DNA from: Aquipuribacter sp. SD81
Lineage (GTDB): Bacteria > Actinomycetota > Actinomycetes > Actinomycetales > JBBAYJ01
Direction of reading: 5' to 3'
Length of the DNA stretch: 64,000 bases
Assembly (NCBI RefSeq): GCF_037153975.1
Contig: NZ_JBBAYJ010000008.1
Coordinates: 1 to 64,000, forward strand
Below, one piece after another: positions 24,839 to 33,002 of the stretch. The translations under genes were made by a program, and so were the position numbers. The number at the start of each line of letters is the position of its first letter. Position 1 is the first letter of the stretch. The notes under the pieces were generated by a model. That model saw only the letters and a list, made by a program, of their open reading frames with translations, was not told where the DNA came from and did not search any database.

Positions 24839-27397
24839 TCAGTCGCTGTACTGCGACTCCGGGAGCCGGCCGGTGGCGGGGCCGGACCCGGGGGCGTGCG
24901 CCGGGCGACCGGTCTCGAAGGAGTGCTCCGGGCGACCCTGTCGGAACGAGTGCGGGGGCCGCGTCGGGTCGTACGCCAGGGGCGGGGCGAAGGAGGTCAG
25001 CAGCTGCCCGTCGGCCTGCTGCTCCAGCGCGTACCCCATCCCCAGGACCGCGGCGTCGTCCCACGCCCTGCCCATGAGCTGCATGGACATCGAGTAGCCG
25101 TGCGGGTTGGTCCCGACCGGCACGACGACGGTCGGCAGCCCGACCGCCGAGGTCAGGACCCCGGTCCCGCGGTCCGCGGTGAGCTGGTTGTTCGCGCTGT
25201 CGTTGTTGTAGACGTCGCTGAGGAACCCGGGGTAGACGACGGCGTCGACGTCCGCCGCGTCCATCCAGGCGGCGATGCGCGCCTTGTACTGGTTGCGGTA
25301 CGCGAGCCAGGCGTCCACCTGCTCCTCGGTCATCCGCGGGGTGTCCCGCAGCGTCCGCTGGTTGTACGGCAGCACCAGCGGGGAGGCCAGCAGGGCGTCC
25401 CCGTCCGGGTACGGGAAGTCGGGGTGCAGGCCGATGTACCGGGCCCAGCCCTCCTCGTTCCGCGACCCGCCCGGGCTCGCGCCGCCGCTGGGGGGCGGGG
25501 TCATCTCGACCATCGTCGCGCCGGCGGCCTCGAGGTCGGCGAACCGCGCCCGGACCGCCTCCCCGGTGCCGTCGTCGGCGTAGGACGAGACGAACGAGGT
25601 GGGCAGGTAGCCGATGCGCGCCCCGGCCAGGGCCGAGGGGTCCAGCGCGTCGGTCCAGTCCGTCGGCCGGTACCGGTCCGCCTGCGCGGTCAGCGGGTCC
25701 TTGGGGTCGGTCCCCGTGGTCGCGTTGAGCAGGTACGCGAGGTCCGTCACCGTGCGGGCGATGGGTCCGGCGTAGTCCTGCCCCCACGTCAGCGGCATGA
25801 CCCCGTGCACGCTGGCCATGCCGTCGGTGCCGCGGAACGTCGTGAGGCTGTTCCCCGTCGCGGGGGCGTACAGCGACACGCCCGTCTGCGAGCCCATCCC
25901 CGCGGCGGCCATCCCGGTGGCGACCGCGACCGCGGACCCGCCGCTGGAGCCGAACGACGTCTTGGACGGGTACAGCGCGTTCCACGTCTGCTCGTAGCCG
26001 GACTCGGAGTACCCGCCGGAGTTGGCGAACTCGGACGTGTTGGTCTTGCCGATGATCACCGCGCCGGCCTCGCGGAGCAGCGCGACCTGGTGGGCGTCGG
26101 TCTCCGGCTGCCAGCCCTCCAGGGCGCGGGTGCCCCCGGTGGTCGGCATGTCGGCGGTGTCGTAGATGTCCTTGACGGCGATGGGGATGCCGAGCAGCTC
26201 CGCGGTGCTGCCCTTCTTCCGGGCCTTGTCGGCCGCCTTCGCCTGCTTCATGGCGTCCTCGGCGACCGTGATGAACGCGTGGAAGGCGTACGGCCCGGAG
26301 TCGTAGACGGCGATGCGGTCGAGGTAGGCGCGCGTGATCTCCTGCGAGGTCACGCGGCCGGCCCGCAGGTCGGCGCGCATCTGCGCGATGGTCGCGGTGG
26401 AGACGTCGTATGCCGACCGGGAGGTCGCCGTCGGGAGCTCGGGGGCCTCGGGCAGGCTCGGCTCGCCGGCCTCGGCGCACCGCGCGGCGTCCAGGCCGAG
26501 GGTGGCCGGCGTGAAGTTCGCCACCGTGCAGGCCAGCGCCGGGTCCAGCTCGGAGAGGTCCGGGTCCGCGGCGAGCGCGGCGGCGGACGCGGCGGCGCTC
26601 GCGACGTCCCCGGGCTCCCCGACGGCGACGAACCGCACGAGGGACCGGGTCTCGCCCGGCTCGAGGTCGACCGTGGCGAGGTAGCCGTAGAAGTTCGCCT
26701 CGTGGCCGCTGGTCGCCAGCGGGGTGCGGAACGGGTTGCGCTCCTGGTTGCCGGTGCCGGTCAGGGCGCCGGGGGTGCCCGGCTCACCGACGACGAGCGC
26801 GACCGGGCGCACCTGGGCGCTGGGGGTCGACACGACCGTCCACGTGTCGGTGGTGTCGATGACGGCGTCGCCGGAGGAGGTCGTGGCGACCGTGCCCAGC
26901 TGGGAGCCGGAGCCGTAGCCGAGCGCGCCCCCGAAGGAAGTGTCCACCTCCACCGACGCCGAGGTGGGGTTGGTGAAGCTGTCGACGAAGCGCACCCACG
27001 TCCCGTCGTCGTCGACGTGCAGCTCGCGGGTGATCAGCACCTCGCCCAGGGGCACCGAGCGCGTCGGGACGAAGGTGTCGTCGCCGTCGAAGGTCATGCC
27101 GAACCCGCGCACCATCTGCTCGTCGAACAGGGGCGCGGGGTCCGTGTCCACGTCGGCGAACAGGTTGCCGAAGCCCTGGACCGACGTGCCGCTGACGGTC
27201 CGGAGGCTGCCGGTGTCGAGCCCGGGTGGGGCGGCGTCGTGGACCTGCCAGGTGACCGGCCCGGGCGAGACGTCCGTGACGGCGGCCACGGGGGAGGCCA
27301 CCAGGAGGGTCGCGCTGCTCACGGTCACGGCGACCGTGGCGGCGGCGAGGCGGGCGGTACCGCGTCGGCGGCCGCCGGCGGGAGAGGAAGACTGCAT
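24839..27397 (-). CDS. Secreted amidase-signature enzyme with an extra N-terminal domain
   Basis: An 852-residue exported protein. A signal peptide (residues 1 to about 38, ending PVAA) is followed by a ~290-residue beta-rich domain with no name I can give (VTWQVHDAAPPGLDTG, GFGMTFDGDDTFVPT, LEPGETRSLVRFVAVGEP), then the amidase-signature domain. The Ser-cisSer-Lys triad is present: Lys in GIPIAVKDIYDTADMPTTGG, the cis-Ser in FGSSGGSAVAVATGM and the nucleophile Ser in GSQTGVSLYAPA. The QxTGVS form, in place of TDTGGS, is unusual. The last ~50 residues are Pro/His/Ser-rich. ATG at 27397 with AGAAGGAC upstream begins the signal peptide. Substrate unknown; an extracellular amide or peptide is likely. 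Confidence 0.85.
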   Translation of the reverse strand: MQSSSPAGGRRRGTARLAAATVAVTVSSATLLVASPVAAVTDVSPGPVTWQVHDAAPPGLDTGSLRTVSGTSVQGFGNLFADVDTDPAPLFDEQMVRGFGMTFDGDDTFVPTRSVPLGEVLITRELHVDDDGTWVRFVDSFTNPTSASVEVDTSFGGALGYGSGSQLGTVATTSSGDAVIDTTDTWTVVSTPSAQVRPVALVVGEPGTPGALTGTGNQERNPFRTPLATSGHEANFYGYLATVDLEPGETRSLVRFVAVGEPGDVASAAASAAALAADPDLSELDPALACTVANFTPATLGLDAARCAEAGEPSLPEAPELPTATSRSAYDVSTATIAQMRADLRAGRVTSQEITRAYLDRIAVYDSGPYAFHAFITVAEDAMKQAKAADKARKKGSTAELLGIPIAVKDIYDTADMPTTGGTRALEGWQPETDAHQVALLREAGAVIIGKTNTSEFANSGGYSESGYEQTWNALYPSKTSFGSSGGSAVAVATGMAAAGMGSQTGVSLYAPATGNSLTTFRGTDGMASVHGVMPLTWGQDYAGPIARTVTDLAYLLNATTGTDPKDPLTAQADRYRPTDWTDALDPSALAGARIGYLPTSFVSSYADDGTGEAVRARFADLEAAGATMVEMTPPPSGGASPGGSRNEEGWARYIGLHPDFPYPDGDALLASPLVLPYNQRTLRDTPRMTEEQVDAWLAYRNQYKARIAAWMDAADVDAVVYPGFLSDVYNNDSANNQLTADRGTGVLTSAVGLPTVVVPVGTNPHGYSMSMQLMGRAWDDAAVLGMGYALEQQADGQLLTSFAPPLAYDPTRPPHSFRQGRPEHSFETGRPAHAPGSGPATGRLPESQYSD

Positions 27398-27524
27398 CAC
27401 TGTCCTTCTGTCGCGAGGGCGCCCGAACGTGGGCGCGCGCAAACGGAACCAGCGGGGTGTTCCGGTCGCGTTACCGCGGGAAGACAAGTGTTGACGCGGC
27501 TCGCCGCGGACCGCACCGACCTGA

Positions 27525-27819
27525 GTACACGCCGCCCGCGACGCCGACACCGCCGGCTCGTTCCCACCGACGACGTGGTGGCCACCGACCAGGGCGGGAC
27601 CTTCGCAGGTCGCGACGCGGTCCACGCGTTCGTGCGAGCGGCCTTCTCGGAGCTCGACTACACGACCGGGCAGATGTGTGCTCACCGTGTCGACGACACC
27701 CACGACGTCGTCACCGTGCGGCTCGAGGGCGGCTTCCCCGGTGGCGTCGCCGACCGGACTACCGGTTCACGCTGCACGAGGACCGCATCGCCGAGCTCGC
27801 CATCGGCAACCAGGCCTGA
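27525..27819 (+). pseudogene. SnoaL/NTF2-like gene broken by two frameshifts
   Basis: Three consecutive pieces in three frames reproduce the product of the intact gene at 52404. Frame starting 27525 gives VHAARDADTAGSF; after a shift near 27560 it reads PTDDVVATDQGGTFAGRDA... to RLEGGFPGGVAD; after a second shift near 27755 it ends DYRFTLHEDRIAELAIGNQA and stops at 27817-27819. The matching parts of the intact gene are RDPDTAVIF, DDVVVTDQGRTVHGRDA, RLEGTFPGGVAE and HRFTLRGDSVAELVIADAEG. The N-terminal ~15 residues and start are not recognisable. A dead paralogue. Confidence 0.85.
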
Positions 27820-27930
27820 CACGACCGGACCTCGGCGCGCTCGGTGGTCGTCGCCGGTGCGTCACGAGCACACGGCCCGCCGGGACCTTCGTCTCTGGTG
27901 GGCGGCGCGCCCACGGCGGAGGGTGTCGAC

Positions 27931-28371
27931 ATGTCCACGTCGCCGTCGGCCCCTCCCGTCCACCTCGCCGTGCACGAGTGCTGGGCGCTGCTGCGGGAGG
28001 CGGTGACGGGGCGCCTCGCCGTGGTCGTCGACGGCGCACCGGACATCTTCCCCGTCACCCACGTCGTGGACCACGGCAGCCTGGTCTTCCGCACCGCCGA
28101 CGGCACCAAGCTGGCCGCGGCCGGTACCGGCCCCGTGGCCTACGAGGTCGACGGGTACGACCCGGGCAGCGGCGAGGCGTGGAGCGTCGTCGTCAAGGGG
28201 GAGGCCCACGAGGTCCGGCAGCTGCACGACGCCCTCGACGTGCTCCGGCTGCCCCTCACCCCGGCGCACCCCGCCGGCAAGCCGCACCTCGTGCGCATCG
28301 AGCCGACGGGTGTCACCGGCCGACGCTTCCGTGTGCGCGGTCAGGACCCGGTCGGCGATCCGGTGCCCTGA
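27931..28371 (+). CDS. Pyridoxamine 5'-phosphate oxidase-like flavin-binding protein
   Basis: A 146-residue split-barrel protein of the PNPOx-like type. Features: CWALLREAVTGRLAVVVDGAPDIFPVTHVVD, with the G-R-L-A and D-x-x-P-V pattern of the FMN/F420-binding barrel, then GSLVFRTADGTKLAAA, a family phosphate-binding region, and WSVVVKGEAHEV. No signal peptide. ATG at 27931 follows GGAGGG at 27918-27923. Such small proteins bind flavin, F420 or haem; which one cannot be told here. It sits among decayed genes but is itself intact. Confidence 0.82.
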   Translation: MSTSPSAPPVHLAVHECWALLREAVTGRLAVVVDGAPDIFPVTHVVDHGSLVFRTADGTKLAAAGTGPVAYEVDGYDPGSGEAWSVVVKGEAHEVRQLHDALDVLRLPLTPAHPAGKPHLVRIEPTGVTGRRFRVRGQDPVGDPVP

Positions 28372-28480
28372 ACAGGACCGGCCGGAAGGCCTGGGTCCCG
28401 TCCGGTGCCGGAGCGGGCGCTGGCGTCCGGGACGGTCACCGACGGAGGGACCGGGGTGGGGGCGGCGCGGACGCGGCGTC

Positions 28481-29000
28481 TCAGCCGGCCGGTCGGTGCG
28501 TGGTGCGGGCCAGCCACTCGTCGAGCAGCCCGCGCTCCGCCGCCGTAAACGACGTGAGGGAGCCGAGGTCCGCACGCAGGACGTTGGCGGCGACGACGTG
28601 ACGGTCCTCCCCGGCGACAGGAGCCGCCGCGTCGGTCGTCGTGGCCGCGACGACCGCGTCGAAGGCGGTCCTCGAGAGCGCCGTGTCGCGCTGCTCGGGG
28701 GGCGCCGCGAGGAGCGCGAGGACCACGCCGCAGGCAGCCGCGTGGATGAGCAGGGCGGCGTGGGCGGCGTCGACCCGCAGCCGCCCGGCCGCCGCGACGG
28801 CGTCGACCTTCGACCGCAGGATCTCCTGCCCGGTGACCGCGGCCTCGCACGGCTCACCGGGTCGGGGGTCGCCGTACATGAGCGAGAAGAGCGCCGGGTT
28901 CGCCAGCCCGAACTCGACGTGGAGGTCCCAGCCGGCCCGTAGCTCCTCGACAGGGTCGGCCCCGGGGCGCCGAGGCGGCTTGGCGGCGAGGTACGTCGTC
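28481..29000 (-). pseudogene. TetR-family regulator, N-terminal DNA-binding part deleted
   Basis: About 170 residues from TTYLAAKPPRRPGADPVEELRAGWDLHVEFGLANPALFSLMYG to the stop at 28481 match the C-terminal ligand domain of TetR regulators. No helix-turn-helix precedes it; family similarity ends near 28993, where the opposite-strand nmrA fragment begins. The frame can be read up to 29086, but that part is antisense to the nmrA fragment. Without a DNA-binding domain it cannot act as a normal repressor. Confidence 0.8.
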
Positions 29001-29005
29001 CAGCC

Positions 29006-29782
29006 GTGCTCGGCGACGGCGTCCTCGCCGACCGCGGCGTGCGGGTACGCCGCGGCGACTACACCGAACCGGCGACCCTCGCGCACGCCTTCGAGGGAGC
29101 CACCCGGGTCCTCGTCGTCTCAGGGCCCAGCGGGGCCGACGTGCACCGGGCGGCCGTCGACGCGGCCGTCGCCGCCGGCGCGGAGCACGTCGTCTACACC
29201 TCGCACACGGCCGCCGGCGCCCGGCCCGAGCCGCTCTTCGCCCCGGCCGTCGGGCACGCCGAGACGGAACGGGACCTCGCGGCCTCGGGCCTGAGGTGGA
29301 CCGCCCTGCGCAACGGCTTCCACGCCTCCAGCGCCCTGCAGATGGCGCAGGCAGGTCTGCGGACCGGCGAGCTGCGGGTGCCCGTCGACGGCCCCGTCTG
29401 CTGGACCACGCAGGAGGACCTGGCCGTGGCCGCCGCGGTCGCCCTCACCGAGCCGGACCGCTTCCAGGGGCCGACCCCGCCGCTGACGGGCGCCGAGCTG
29501 CTCGACATGGACGACGTCGCGCGCCTGCTGTCGGAGCTCACCGGGCGACGGGTGGTCCGCACGACCGTCCCGGACGAGGAGTACACGGCCGACCTCCGGG
29601 CCGCCGGCACGCCGGACGCCTACGTGCCCCTGTTCCTCAGCTACTTCACCGCCGCCCGCCGGGGCGACTTCGCCACCACGGACCCCACCCTGACCGGCCT
29701 GCTCGGACGGACCCCGACCACGGTCCGCGACGCCCTGGCCGCCGAGCTGCGCGGCACCGCCTGGACCAGCCGCTCGGCGTGA
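29006..29782 (+). pseudogene. NmrA-like NAD(P)-binding oxidoreductase, 5' end deleted
   Basis: 258 residues of an atypical short-chain dehydrogenase/NmrA-family protein, beginning at the strand-3 region (LADRGVRVRRGDYTEPATL) and continuing normally (EHVVYTSHTAAG, RWTALRNGFHASSAL, DDVARLLSELTGRRVV) to the C-terminus. The ~50 N-terminal residues that hold the GxxGxxG dinucleotide-binding loop are missing. A GTG at 29006 could start translation but has no ribosome binding site. With the neighbouring truncated tetR it forms a head-to-head remnant of a regulator/target pair. Confidence 0.78.
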
Positions 29783-29825
29783 GAGTCCCCGCGCTGCCCG
29801 GCCGCGGTGCCCGTGCGGCGTGCCC

Positions 29826-30332
29826 TCAGGCGGGCAGCCCGGGCGGGCCGAGGATCTCGATGCCGTGGTGCGCGGCGAGCTCGGTGAGCAGCGCCGGGTC
29901 GGGGGCGTAGGCCCCCTCGGGCGCCGGCAGGGTCGGGGAGCCGGCGGTCTCGGAGCACAGGCGCATTAACTGCTCGAACCCGGCCGGCTCGGTGCCCAGC
30001 AGGAACCGGGCCTCGTCGGACACGACGGAGAAGGTGTGGGGCACGTCGGGCGGTCCGTAGACGAACGACCCCGCGGGCGCCTCGATGACCGACCCCCCGG
30101 CCCACACCACGAGCTCGCCCTCCAGCACGTACCACCACTCGGCCTCGCGGCGGTGCACGTGCAGGGGGGAGGCGGGGCCCTGGGCGGCCCGGCCCTCGAT
30201 GAGCGCCATGCGGCCGCCGGTGGACTCCGTCGTCGCCTTGAACGTCATGAGCTGCCCGAGGAACCAGCGGGCCTCACCGTCCTGCGGCCCGAGGCCGAAG
30301 GGCGCCGGGGTGTCGACCTCGTGCGTGGTCAT
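29826..30332 (-). CDS. Cupin-domain protein
   Basis: A 168-residue small cupin. The metal-binding motif is recognisable as GPASPLHVHRREAEWWYVLEG (H, H, E) with a second motif near PPDVPHTFSV. Such cupins bind a divalent metal and serve as isomerases, dioxygenases or sugar/quinone-binding proteins. ATG at 30332 follows GAGAGGACA. Divergent from the histidine-kinase gene, with the probable response-regulator palindrome 66 bp upstream of its start, so it may belong to the same regulon. Confidence 0.85.
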   Translation of the reverse strand: MTTHEVDTPAPFGLGPQDGEARWFLGQLMTFKATTESTGGRMALIEGRAAQGPASPLHVHRREAEWWYVLEGELVVWAGGSVIEAPAGSFVYGPPDVPHTFSVVSDEARFLLGTEPAGFEQLMRLCSETAGSPTLPAPEGAYAPDPALLTELAAHHGIEILGPPGLPA

Positions 30333-30394
30333 GGGGTGTCCTCTCGGGCCGGCGGTGCGACTGAGCCGGACACTAGGGGCCGGGCTCACGCGCA

Positions 30395-30419
30395 CGCACC
30401 CGTCCCAGGTCGGGTCTTC
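30395..30419. promoter_or_regulatory. Probable response-regulator binding site, copy 1
   Basis: Core ACCCGTCCCAGGTCGGGT (30398-30415) is a near-palindrome. The 25-nt sequence equals the reverse complement of 32896-32920 at 24 of 25 positions. It lies between the divergent cupin and kinase genes and touches a TTGACG -35-like box at 30420-30425. Confidence 0.7.
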
Positions 30420-30473
30420 TTGACGCTCCGGGTTCTGCTCCCGGGGTGCCCTCCGCTGCGCAAGGGTGGGGTG

Positions 30474-32231
30474 GTGAGAGCCGCCGTGTCCGCGCCGCTG
30501 GAACGGGCACTGGTCGTCCTGGCCGCCGTGCTCGCGGCCGGGGCGGCGCTCATGGTCGTCCTCGTGCACGCCGGCCCGCTGGCGGACCTGCCGCTGGCGT
30601 ACGCCTTCGTCGGCATGGGCTGCCTGTACGCCGTCGCCGGCCTCCTCGCGTGGTGGCGTCGACCGGCCAACCGGCTCGGCGCGCTGCTCACAGCGGCCGG
30701 CCTCGCGACGTGGGCGGCCTCGCTCGCCAACACCGGCGACCCGGTGCTCGTCGCGGTTGGGACGGTCACGGCCGTCCTGCCGGTCTCCGTCGTCCTCCAC
30801 CTGCTGCACGCCACCCCGAGCGGGAGGGTGGAGGGCCGGGTCTCGCACGTGACGGTCGCGGCGGCCTACGTCCTGGGCCTGGTCCTGCAGGCCCCCCACT
30901 ACCTCTTCCGCGCGGCCGAGGCGCCGTACGACCTGCTCGTCGTCGCGGACCGGCCCGGTCTCGCGCTCGCCGGCGAGCGGGCGCAGCAGGTCCTGGGCGC
31001 CGTCGTCGTCGTGGTGACCGCCGCGGTGCTCCTCCGGCGGCTCCGGACCCTGCGCGGACGGCAGCGGTGGGTGATGGCCCCGCTGTTCGCCTTCGGGCTG
31101 CTGGCCGCGATCGCCGTCCCGCTCGTGGCACGGGTGGTCCGGCCCCTGCTGGGGCTGGGAGGCGAGGCGACGGCGGCCCTGCAGGTCGCGGCCCTGTCGA
31201 CCGTGCCGCTCGCCTTCCTCGTCGTCGTCCTGCTCGGCGGCTTCGCCCGCACCTCCGAGCTGGGTGCGTACGTCACCGCCCTCACGGCGCCGCCCGGCTC
31301 GACGTCGGGCACGTCGTCGGGGGCGTCCCCGACGCTCGACGAGGCGATGGCCGCGACCCTCGGGGACCCGGACGCCGTCCTGCTGCGTCGGTCGGCGGAC
31401 GGCGACGGCTACGTCGACGCCGACGGCCGACCCGCCGCCCTGCCCGACGACGGCCGGTCCACCATCCACGTGGCCGTCGGCGACCGGCGCGTCGGCGCGG
31501 TGGTGCACGACGCCCGTCTCGGCACCGACCCGGCCACGGTCCTCGCCGTGGGGCGGGTCACCGCCATCGCGCTGGAGCGCGAGATGCTCGCCCGCGAGGT
31601 CCTCGCCAGCCGCGCCGCCCTGCGCGAGGCGTCCTCGCGCCTGCTGTCGGAGACGGACCGAGAACGCCGACGCATCGCCCGGGACCTCCACGACGGCCTA
31701 CAGGTCTCCCTCGTGCGGATGTCGTTGCAGGTCGGCCGCCTCGCCCAGGAGGCGCCGGGCGCCCCGGGCGGCGCCCTCGTCACCCGCCTCGCCGCCGACG
31801 TCGACGAGGCCGCCACCGCGCTGCGCGCTCTCGTCCAGGGCGTCATGCCCGCGCCGCTCGTCGAGCGCGGGCTGGCGGCCGCCGTGCGGGAGCTCGCCTA
31901 CGACCTGCCGGTACGGGCGCGGCTCGAGCTGGACGAGGTGCGGGGGCGGCTGCCGTCGGCGGTGGAGAGCACGGCCTACTTCATCGTCGCCGAGGCGCTG
32001 ACCAACGTCGTCAAGCACGCCGGGGCCACCGATGTGCACGTCGTGCTGCGCCGGGACGAGCTGTCGCTGGTCGTCGAGGTCGCCGACGACGGCCGCGGCG
32101 GCGCGCGTGCGGACGGGACGGGGACGGGGCTGACGGGGCTGCGCGACCGGGTCGACGTCCTGGGAGGGACGTTGGCCGTCGACAGCGGCCCCGGCGGGAC
32201 CCGGCTGCGGGCGGTGCTGCCGTGCGGGTAG
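30474..32231 (+). CDS. NarL/LytS-type sensor histidine kinase (HisKA_3)
   Basis: A 585-residue membrane sensor kinase. About seven or eight predicted transmembrane helices fill residues 5-260, then a GAF-like stretch (about 285-365), the dimerisation/phosphoacceptor helix with H406 in RERRRIARDLHDGLQ, and the HATPase domain with the N-box EALTNVVKHAGATDVHV and the G-box DDGRGGARADGTGTGLTGLRDR split over 32086-32153. GTG at 30474 (or 30471) follows AAGGGTGGG. Overlaps the response regulator gene by 10 bp. Signal unknown; no periplasmic loop of any size, so a membrane or lipid cue is possible. Confidence 0.9.
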   Translation: MRAAVSAPLERALVVLAAVLAAGAALMVVLVHAGPLADLPLAYAFVGMGCLYAVAGLLAWWRRPANRLGALLTAAGLATWAASLANTGDPVLVAVGTVTAVLPVSVVLHLLHATPSGRVEGRVSHVTVAAAYVLGLVLQAPHYLFRAAEAPYDLLVVADRPGLALAGERAQQVLGAVVVVVTAAVLLRRLRTLRGRQRWVMAPLFAFGLLAAIAVPLVARVVRPLLGLGGEATAALQVAALSTVPLAFLVVVLLGGFARTSELGAYVTALTAPPGSTSGTSSGASPTLDEAMAATLGDPDAVLLRRSADGDGYVDADGRPAALPDDGRSTIHVAVGDRRVGAVVHDARLGTDPATVLAVGRVTAIALEREMLAREVLASRAALREASSRLLSETDRERRRIARDLHDGLQVSLVRMSLQVGRLAQEAPGAPGGALVTRLAADVDEAATALRALVQGVMPAPLVERGLAAAVRELAYDLPVRARLELDEVRGRLPSAVESTAYFIVAEALTNVVKHAGATDVHVVLRRDELSLVVEVADDGRGGARADGTGTGLTGLRDRVDVLGGTLAVDSGPGGTRLRAVLPCG

Positions 32232-32869
32232 TCATCGGGGAGGACGAGGTCCTGCTGCGGGAGGGGCTCGTGCTGCTGCTGGACCGGGCCGGCTTCGACG
32301 TCGTCGCGGCCGTGGGCGACGCCGACAGCCTCGTGCGCGTGGCGGTTCAGCACCGGCCCGACGTCGTCGTCAGCGACATCCGCATGCCGCCGGACGGCAC
32401 CGACGACGGCCTGCGCGCCGCCGTGGCGCTCGCGACCCGCCTGCCCGCCACCGGGGTGCTCGTGCTGTCGCAGCACCTGTCGCGCCAGTACGCGCTCGAC
32501 CTGCTCGAGCCCGGCCGGCCGGGAGTGGGGTACCTGCTGAAGCAGCGCGTCGCCGACGCCCGGCGGTTCGCCGCCGACGTGCGGACCGTGGGGGAGGGAG
32601 GGACCGTCATCGACCCGGAGATCGCCGCGGCGGCGGTGGCTCGGGCCGGGCGGGTCGACGACCGCGTCTCCTCCCTCACCCCCCGTCAGTCCGAGGTGCT
32701 CGCCCTGCTGGCCCGGGGCCTCAGCAACGCCGCCATCGCGCAGGAGCTCGTCATCACGGAGAAGTCCGTCGTCGAGCACGTGTCGAAGGTCTACGCGGCG
32801 ATGGAGCTGGAGCAGACCGGGCAGGAGCACCGTCGGGTCCTCGCGGTCCTGCGCTACCTGTCCCGCTGA
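32222..32869 (+). CDS. NarL/FixJ-family response regulator
   Basis: A 215-residue two-domain response regulator. The receiver domain (1-125) has the acidic pair GEDE, phosphoacceptor D52 in VVSDIRMPP, and the conserved Lys in YLLKQRV. The LuxR-type helix-turn-helix is at about 148-212 (SLTPRQSEVLALLARGLSNA, AIAQELVITEKSVVEHVSKV). GTG start overlaps the kinase by 10 bp, so the two are co-translated. The near-palindrome ACCCG-w-CCyAGG-w-CGGGT before the kinase gene and before the next gene is the obvious candidate target. Confidence 0.92.
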   Translation: MRVVIGEDEVLLREGLVLLLDRAGFDVVAAVGDADSLVRVAVQHRPDVVVSDIRMPPDGTDDGLRAAVALATRLPATGVLVLSQHLSRQYALDLLEPGRPGVGYLLKQRVADARRFAADVRTVGEGGTVIDPEIAAAAVARAGRVDDRVSSLTPRQSEVLALLARGLSNAAIAQELVITEKSVVEHVSKVYAAMELEQTGQEHRRVLAVLRYLSR

Positions 32870-32895
32870 CGCGCGTCGCCGCGGTGGCAGGCCGC

Positions 32896-32920
32896 GAAGA
32901 CCCGACCTAGGACGGGTGCG
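32896..32920. promoter_or_regulatory. Probable response-regulator binding site, copy 2
   Basis: Core ACCCGACCTAGGACGGGT (32900-32917) is palindromic except for one symmetric A/A pair. It lies 83 bp upstream of the MFS/cNMP/patatin gene, in inverted orientation to copy 1. Confidence 0.7.
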
Positions 32921-33002
32921 GGGCCGGAGCGACGCCCCATAGTCTCCGGCGAGCCGCGCGACGGGACTGCCCCACCGCGCCCACCGCCGTCCCGGAGGCC
33001 GC

